From the NCBI RefSeq assembly GCF_014207445.1, contig NZ_JACHEM010000009.1:275246-339245 (forward strand): 64,000 nucleotides of DNA. The letters run 5' to 3'. The stretch is from Streptomyces candidus. Lineage in GTDB: Bacteria; Actinomycetota; Actinomycetes; Streptomycetales; Streptomycetaceae. Position 1 is the stretch's first letter. The number at the start of each line of letters is the position of its first letter. The notes under the pieces are model-generated. The model searched no databases. It was not told the DNA's origin and worked only from the letters and a program-made list of their open reading frames with translations. A program made the position numbers and the translations under genes. Positions 60,278 to 64,000 of the stretch are shown piece after piece.

Positions 60278-60652
60278 ATGAAGACGATGTGGACTGCACT
60301 GATCGGCGCGATCGTCGCGCTCCTCGCGGCGATGGGCTTCGCCGCCCCGGCGTCGGCCGCCACCGCGCCCGCCCAGACCGACAACAACTCCTCCGCCGGG
60401 GGTGCCGCCGACACCCGCCAGTCGTCGCCGGCCCCGGTCGGAGCACGCCAACACAGGCCCGCTGACGGACAGATGGCCGACGTGTCGCCTTCGGCGCGCT
60501 GGTCGCTGGAAGGGCTGACGCGTTCCGTGCCGCCCACCATGAAGCAGCGCATCCGGGCCGAGGCACACGGCGGGTCCCCGAGGGTGCGACAGATCCCCGC
60601 GATGGACCGCACGCAGACCGGTGTACGCGGCGACTACGAAGCGGTCGCCTGA
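60278..60652 (+). CDS. small secreted protein of unknown function
   Basis: A 124-residue protein. The signal peptide MKTMWTALIGAIVALLAAMG ends at FAAPASAATA, with cleavage after ASA. The mature part is Ser/Gly/Asp-rich, then has a short conserved-looking helical segment, SARWSLEGLTRSVPPTMKQRI, followed by HGGSPRVRQIPAMDR. I do not recognise the family. GGAG sits 7 nt before ATG 60278. It is monocistronic, diverges from the vWA gene and precedes a degraded stretch. Confidence 0.7.
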   Translation: MKTMWTALIGAIVALLAAMGFAAPASAATAPAQTDNNSSAGGAADTRQSSPAPVGARQHRPADGQMADVSPSARWSLEGLTRSVPPTMKQRIRAEAHGGSPRVRQIPAMDRTQTGVRGDYEAVA

Positions 60653-61042
60653 CCGGCACGACCGCCCCACCGCGTACGACCGGGCCCGTACGACAGGGCC
60701 CGTACGACAGGACTGAACGGAAACGCGTACGGAGTCCGTACGTGGAGGCCCGCACGAAGGGGCCTGCGAGAAGAGCCGTACGGGGAAGTCTGTACGAAGA
60801 GGCCCATGCAACACGGGCCGTCGACAAGGCACCGTACGCAGGACGCAGGACGCAGGACGCAGGACGCAGGACGCAGGATGCAGGACACAGAACGCAGGAC
60901 ACAGCGTTCGGCTCCCGGACATGGGTCGCCGAGACGTTGACATACCGATACGTAGCCCGTGGGACGCCGACCGATGGTTGTGGAGCCCCGGCCTTGTGCC
61001 AGGCGCCAGTCCTCCGGGCGGTGGGACAGCACAGCCCGAACT
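60653..61042. other. gene-poor stretch with CGTACG and 7-bp repeats
   Basis: About 390 bp with no supported gene. It is rich in CCCGTACGA-like words (60660-60800), then has the 7-bp minisatellite. The base pattern lacks codon bias in all frames. It looks like decaying DNA between the secreted protein and the TetR remnant. Confidence 0.55.
60836..60904. repeat. 7-bp minisatellite (ACGCAGG)n
   Basis: Six exact ACGCAGG units (60836-60877), then variant units ATGCAGG, ACACAGA, ACGCAGG and ACACAG, about ten in all. It is not coding. Confidence 0.92.
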
Positions 61043-61522
61043 TCAGCTTGTAAAAGCAGCGTTGGAGTCGAAGAACCGAGTCGCACCAGCGGATCTGTTC
61101 GGGGCCCCGCCCCTGGTGCCCCGCATTCCCCTCCGCTCCATCCGAAATTTGCGCTCCGACCGCTGACCGGCGGTCATCGACAGGTACGCGGCCGAACCGG
61201 CCGCCACGCACCGCATGACGTTCGCCCCGAGGCGGACCGGGCCCGCGTGGCCAGACACCGGGGAACGGACGCCGAAGTCCGCCTCCGTAGGGGACTTCGA
61301 GTTCCCGTAGTCCACGTTCACGACCAGCTCGACGAGCTCGTCCTTGATGGCGGCATGCCGTAGTAGGGATGTCGCGCCGGCGCCCAGACGGGTGCCGAGC
61401 CTTCGCATGCTCAAGGACTCGAAGCCGTCGGCGTACAGCAGGAGCACCGCTTCGGCGACGATCCGCTCCCGGCTGCTGTGCGCGCTGCTCGGTTCGCGTA
61501 CGCGTACGCCCGTACCGGTCAT
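61043..61522 (-). pseudogene. remnant of a TetR family regulator gene
   Basis: The 159-residue frame starts with a good TetR HTH: SRERIVAEAVLLLYADGFES, then LSMRRLGTRLGAGATSLLRH and IKDELVELVVNVDYG. Functional relatives of this group read SLYWHV at the recognition end. After about residue 72 the sequence no longer resembles the TetR ligand domain, and the usual tetracycline-type C-domain is gone. The frame ends early. The DNA-binding part is intact enough to be recognised, so decay is recent, or a short protein is still made. Confidence 0.65.
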
Positions 61523-61635
61523 GCGCCCCGGACGCGTTGACGAGGCCGGCGCGGCGCTAGGCCCGGTCCCGTTTCCCGTGGGCCGGACGCGTTGACCGCA
61601 GGGCTCGACGCCCGCGGTTCTTCCAGTCGGCTGGA

Positions 61636-61657
61636 CTTCACTCGTCGTTCACCCGAC
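61636..61657 (+). promoter_or_regulatory. PHO-box-like direct repeat upstream of phoX
   Basis: Two adjacent 11-bp units, CTTCACTCGTC and GTTCACCCGAC, follow the Streptomyces PhoP box pattern (GTTCACCC-type 11-mers). TAGTGT, a possible -10, lies about 29 nt downstream, and the phoX start lies about 100 nt downstream. Confidence 0.65.
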
Positions 61658-61760
61658 GTGCCCCGCGTGCTCCGCGTACACCACCTAGTGTCACGGCCGA
61701 AACCACATGTCACCGGCCACGGGCCGCCTGTCACACACCACCCCTCGGAGGGGACTCGAC

Positions 61761-63836
61761 GTGCGCAATCTGCTGCCGCTGCTCAACCCGTCGCCGCACG
61801 CCGGCGGACGTTCCGCGCTCACGTGCCGTTACCGCTGCGGGGACGCCTGCTTCCAGGAAGTCCCGAACACCAGTGACAACGAGTACGCGGGCGACGTCAT
61901 CGCGGGCGCCCTCTCGCGCCGCTCGATGATGCGGGCCGCGGCGGTGGTGACGGTCGCCACGGCGGCCGGGAGCGCACTGACGCTGGGCCAGGCCCCCGAA
62001 GCGGCCGCCGCCGGGAGCAAGGGCCGCGGAAACGGCAATGGCAACGGTTCGAAGGGCAAGGCCGCCCGCGGCCTGCGCTTCACCCCCGTCGCGCCCAACA
62101 CCGACGACAAGGTCACCGTCCCCGACGGTTACGACCAGAACGTCGTGATCCGCTGGGGCGACCCGATCCTGCGCGGCGCCCCCGCGTTCGACCCGGAGAA
62201 CCAGACCGCGAAGGCCCAGGCCGGGCAGTTCGGCTACAACAACGACTTCCTCTCCCTCCTGCCGCTGCACGGCGAGTTCGGCGGCCGCCGTCGCCAGCTC
62301 ATGGTCGCCAACCACGAGTACAGCGACGAGAACCTGATGTTCCGGCGGTACGACCCGGAGAACCCGACCCGCGAGCAGTTCGAGATCGCTCTGGCGGCGC
62401 ACGGTCTGAGCGTCGTGGTCGTCGAGGAGACGCGGCGCGGCAACGGCCTGACCGCCGTCCCCCGCCACCACCTCAACCGCCGCCTCACCGCCACCAGCAC
62501 CTTCCGGCTCACCGGCCCCGCCGCCGGCAGCAAGTACCTCCGTACCTCCGCCGACCCGACCGGCCGGAAGGTCCTCGGCACCCTCAACAACTGCGCGGGC
62601 GGCACCACCCCGTGGGGCACCACCCTCCACGGCGAGGAGAACTTCAACCAGTACTTCGCCAACGGCTCCAGCGCCACCGACAAGCGCTACGGCCTCGGCA
62701 GCGGCCCCACCGAGCGCAAGTGGGAACGCTTCGACAAGCGCTTCGACGCCAGGCAGGAGCCCAACGAGTCGCACCGGCACGGCTGGGTCGTCGAGCTCGA
62801 CCCGTACGACCCCGACTCGACCCCGCGCAAGCGCACCGCGCTGGGCCGCTTCAAGCACGAGGCCGCCCAGCCCCGGCTGACCGACGACGGGCGTCCGGTC
62901 GTCTACATGGGCGACGACGAACGCTTCGACTACTTCTACAAGTTCGTCTCCTCGCGCCGCATGAAGAAGGGCAACTCGCGCGCCGCCCGCGAGCACAACC
63001 TGACCCTCCTCGACGAGGGCACCCTGTACGTCGCGAAGCTCACCGGCGACTCCCCCACCACGGAGATCGACGGCACGGGCAAGCTTCCCGCCGACGGCGA
63101 GTTCGACGGCTCGGGCATCTGGATCCCGCTCGCCACCGGCGACAAGTCCCACGTCCCGGGCATGACCGCCGAGGAGGTGTACGTCTTCACCCGTCTCGCC
63201 GGTGACAAGGTCGGCGCGACGAAGATGGACCGTCCCGAGGACGTCGAGCCGTCGCCCCGTACCGGCCGCGTCTACGTCGCGCTCACCAACAACACCGACC
63301 GCGGCAAGGCAGGCAAGGCGGGCGCCGACGAGGCCAATCCGCGCAATGCCAACAAGCACGGGCAGATCCTCGAACTCGCCGAGCACCGCAACGACGCCTC
63401 CGCGACCCGCTTCGCCTGGTCGCTCTTCCTCGTCGCGGGCGACCCCGACGACCCCTCCACCTACTTCGCGGGCTTCCCCAAGGACCGGGTCTCCCCCATC
63501 TCCTGCCCCGACAACGTCGCCTTCGACCCGCACGGCAACCTGTGGATCTCCACCGACGGCAACAAGCTCGGCTCCCACGACGGCCTGTTCGGCGTCGCGG
63601 TCTCCGGTGACCGCCGGGGCGAACTCAAGCAGTTCCTCACCGTCCCCATCGGCGCGGAGACCTGCGGTCCGGTCATCCAGTCCGAGCGCGTGCTGGTTGC
63701 GGTCCAGCACCCGGGCGAGACGGACGGCGCGTCCGTCGAGAAGCCCGCCTCGGTCTGGCCGGACGGCCCCGGCAGGATAGTCCGTCCGTCGGTCGTCTCG
63801 GTCTGGCGCAAGGACGGCTGCGACATCGGGGTCTGA
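61761..63836 (+). CDS. PhoX family (DUF839) Tat-exported phosphatase
   Basis: A 691-residue PhoX-type phosphatase. A long n-region with Cys-rich RYRCGDACFQE is followed by the Tat motif SRRSMMRAAAVVTVATAAG near 50-70 and an AAAAG-type cleavage region. The body has the PhoX landmarks: VPDGYDQNVVIRWGDPI, FLSLLPLHGEFGG, VANHEYSDENLM, NCAGGTTPWGTTLHGEENFN, MDRPEDVEPSP and SCPDNVAFDPHGNLWISTDG near the C-terminus. PhoX enzymes are calcium- and iron-dependent alkaline phosphatases secreted under phosphate limitation. GTG 61761 follows GGAGGGG. A PHO-box-like repeat lies upstream. Confidence 0.9.
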   Translation: MRNLLPLLNPSPHAGGRSALTCRYRCGDACFQEVPNTSDNEYAGDVIAGALSRRSMMRAAAVVTVATAAGSALTLGQAPEAAAAGSKGRGNGNGNGSKGKAARGLRFTPVAPNTDDKVTVPDGYDQNVVIRWGDPILRGAPAFDPENQTAKAQAGQFGYNNDFLSLLPLHGEFGGRRRQLMVANHEYSDENLMFRRYDPENPTREQFEIALAAHGLSVVVVEETRRGNGLTAVPRHHLNRRLTATSTFRLTGPAAGSKYLRTSADPTGRKVLGTLNNCAGGTTPWGTTLHGEENFNQYFANGSSATDKRYGLGSGPTERKWERFDKRFDARQEPNESHRHGWVVELDPYDPDSTPRKRTALGRFKHEAAQPRLTDDGRPVVYMGDDERFDYFYKFVSSRRMKKGNSRAAREHNLTLLDEGTLYVAKLTGDSPTTEIDGTGKLPADGEFDGSGIWIPLATGDKSHVPGMTAEEVYVFTRLAGDKVGATKMDRPEDVEPSPRTGRVYVALTNNTDRGKAGKAGADEANPRNANKHGQILELAEHRNDASATRFAWSLFLVAGDPDDPSTYFAGFPKDRVSPISCPDNVAFDPHGNLWISTDGNKLGSHDGLFGVAVSGDRRGELKQFLTVPIGAETCGPVIQSERVLVAVQHPGETDGASVEKPASVWPDGPGRIVRPSVVSVWRKDGCDIGV

Positions 63837-63847
63837 GCGAGTGGGAG

Positions 63848-63875
63848 GGCCGCGTCGCCGTACGGCGACGCGGCC
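63848..63875. terminator. phoX terminator
   Basis: A 28-bp perfect palindrome (GGCCGCGTCGCCG to its complement, centre TA), 12 nt past the phoX stop. Confidence 0.85.
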
Positions 63876-64000
63876 GAGCGGGGCGTGGGGGGGGGCGGCG
63901 GCGGCGCCCCACCACCCCCCCGTTCCCCCCCCCGCCGGTCGTCCACAACGGGGCGCCGCGCGGCCCGCGCGCCAACGGCGCGGGCGCGTCCGTCGAGGTG
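63876..64000. other. window edge with long G and C runs
   Basis: No gene. A run of nine G at about 63887-63895 is followed by GGCGGCGGCGG and then runs of seven and nine C. The strands could form G-quadruplex structures, and such runs are also prone to sequencing error. Confidence 0.6.

Noticed and set aside
60836..60904. Possible CRISPR array
   Set aside because: Units are 7 bp with no spacers, and no cas gene is present.
60742..61053. Repeat-bearing small plus-strand frame
   Set aside because: It is created by the 7-bp minisatellite (RRTQDAG repeats), with no start signal or similarity.
1..64000. tRNA or rRNA genes near aspS and metG
   Set aside because: No cloverleaf-like or ribosomal sequence was found on reading the gaps. 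A tRNAscan or Rfam run would settle it.

Overview
The window is high-GC actinobacterial DNA, almost certainly from a Streptomyces chromosome. Supporting signs are the codon bias, many GTG starts and apparently leaderless promoters, the proteasome activator Bpa, a SARP/NB-ARC regulator, PASTA-type Ser/Thr kinases, and two branched-chain 2-oxoacid dehydrogenase (bkd) clusters. Eight perfect and two one-mismatch copies of the Streptomyces parS palindrome GTTTCACGTGAAAC lie in these 64 kb. That density is typical of the oriC-proximal centromere region, so this is core chromosome and not an arm or a mobile island. I see no rRNA, tRNA, CRISPR array, insertion sequence or prophage.

Layout. 0.2-4.3 kb: paaN diverges from paaH, which is translationally coupled to a TetR gene. 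4.4-8.9 kb: bkdR (Lrp/AsnC) diverges from bkdA1B1C1. The paaN/paaH and bkdR/bkdA1 promoter regions share a 14-bp palindrome (13/14 identical), so one TetR may coordinate both. 8.9-12.5 kb: molybdenum-cofactor genes (a mobA fusion and moeA) and a K+ channel with an RCK domain, joined by three parS-type sites. 12.6-19.7 kb: quinone oxidoreductase, Bpa, a MacB/FtsX-type ABC exporter with a PadR regulator and its operator, and a secreted Pro/Ala-rich protein. 19.9-26 kb: two divergent membrane Ser/Thr kinases, an APH-fold protein, a flavin split-barrel protein with a DosR-like box, and an orphan NarL/DosR-type response regulator. 26.4-30 kb: the second bkd cluster. 30-41.4 kb: GntR-MFS pair, MDMPI-fold protein, carbon-nitrogen hydrolase, LURP-one protein coupled to a 41-codon Rossmann-like peptide, GNAT, an RHH (HicB-like) protein with a DUF4097 protein, a DrrAB-type exporter and an NHLRC2-like thioredoxin/NHL protein. 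41.5-51.4 kb: SARP-NB-ARC-TPR regulator, M18 aminopeptidase, a duplicated zinc-motif protein, an acyl-CoA dehydrogenase, an SseB-family protein and pirin. 51.5-64 kb: SpoIIE-type phosphatase, aspS, a frameshifted Uma2 gene, metG, a vWA protein, a small secreted protein, a decayed stretch with a 7-bp minisatellite and a TetR remnant, and a Tat-exported PhoX phosphatase behind a PHO-box-like repeat.

How the parts fit. The bkd complexes make branched acyl-CoA starters for fatty acids and polyketides. The paa, acyl-CoA dehydrogenase and pirin genes concern acyl-CoA breakdown and its control. Kinases, phosphatase, orphan response regulator and SARP form a dense signalling layer. No clearly new multi-gene system is visible. 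The most novel points are the shared paa/bkd operator, the parS copies built into gene ends and a protein linker, and the small coupled peptide ahead of the LURP-one gene.
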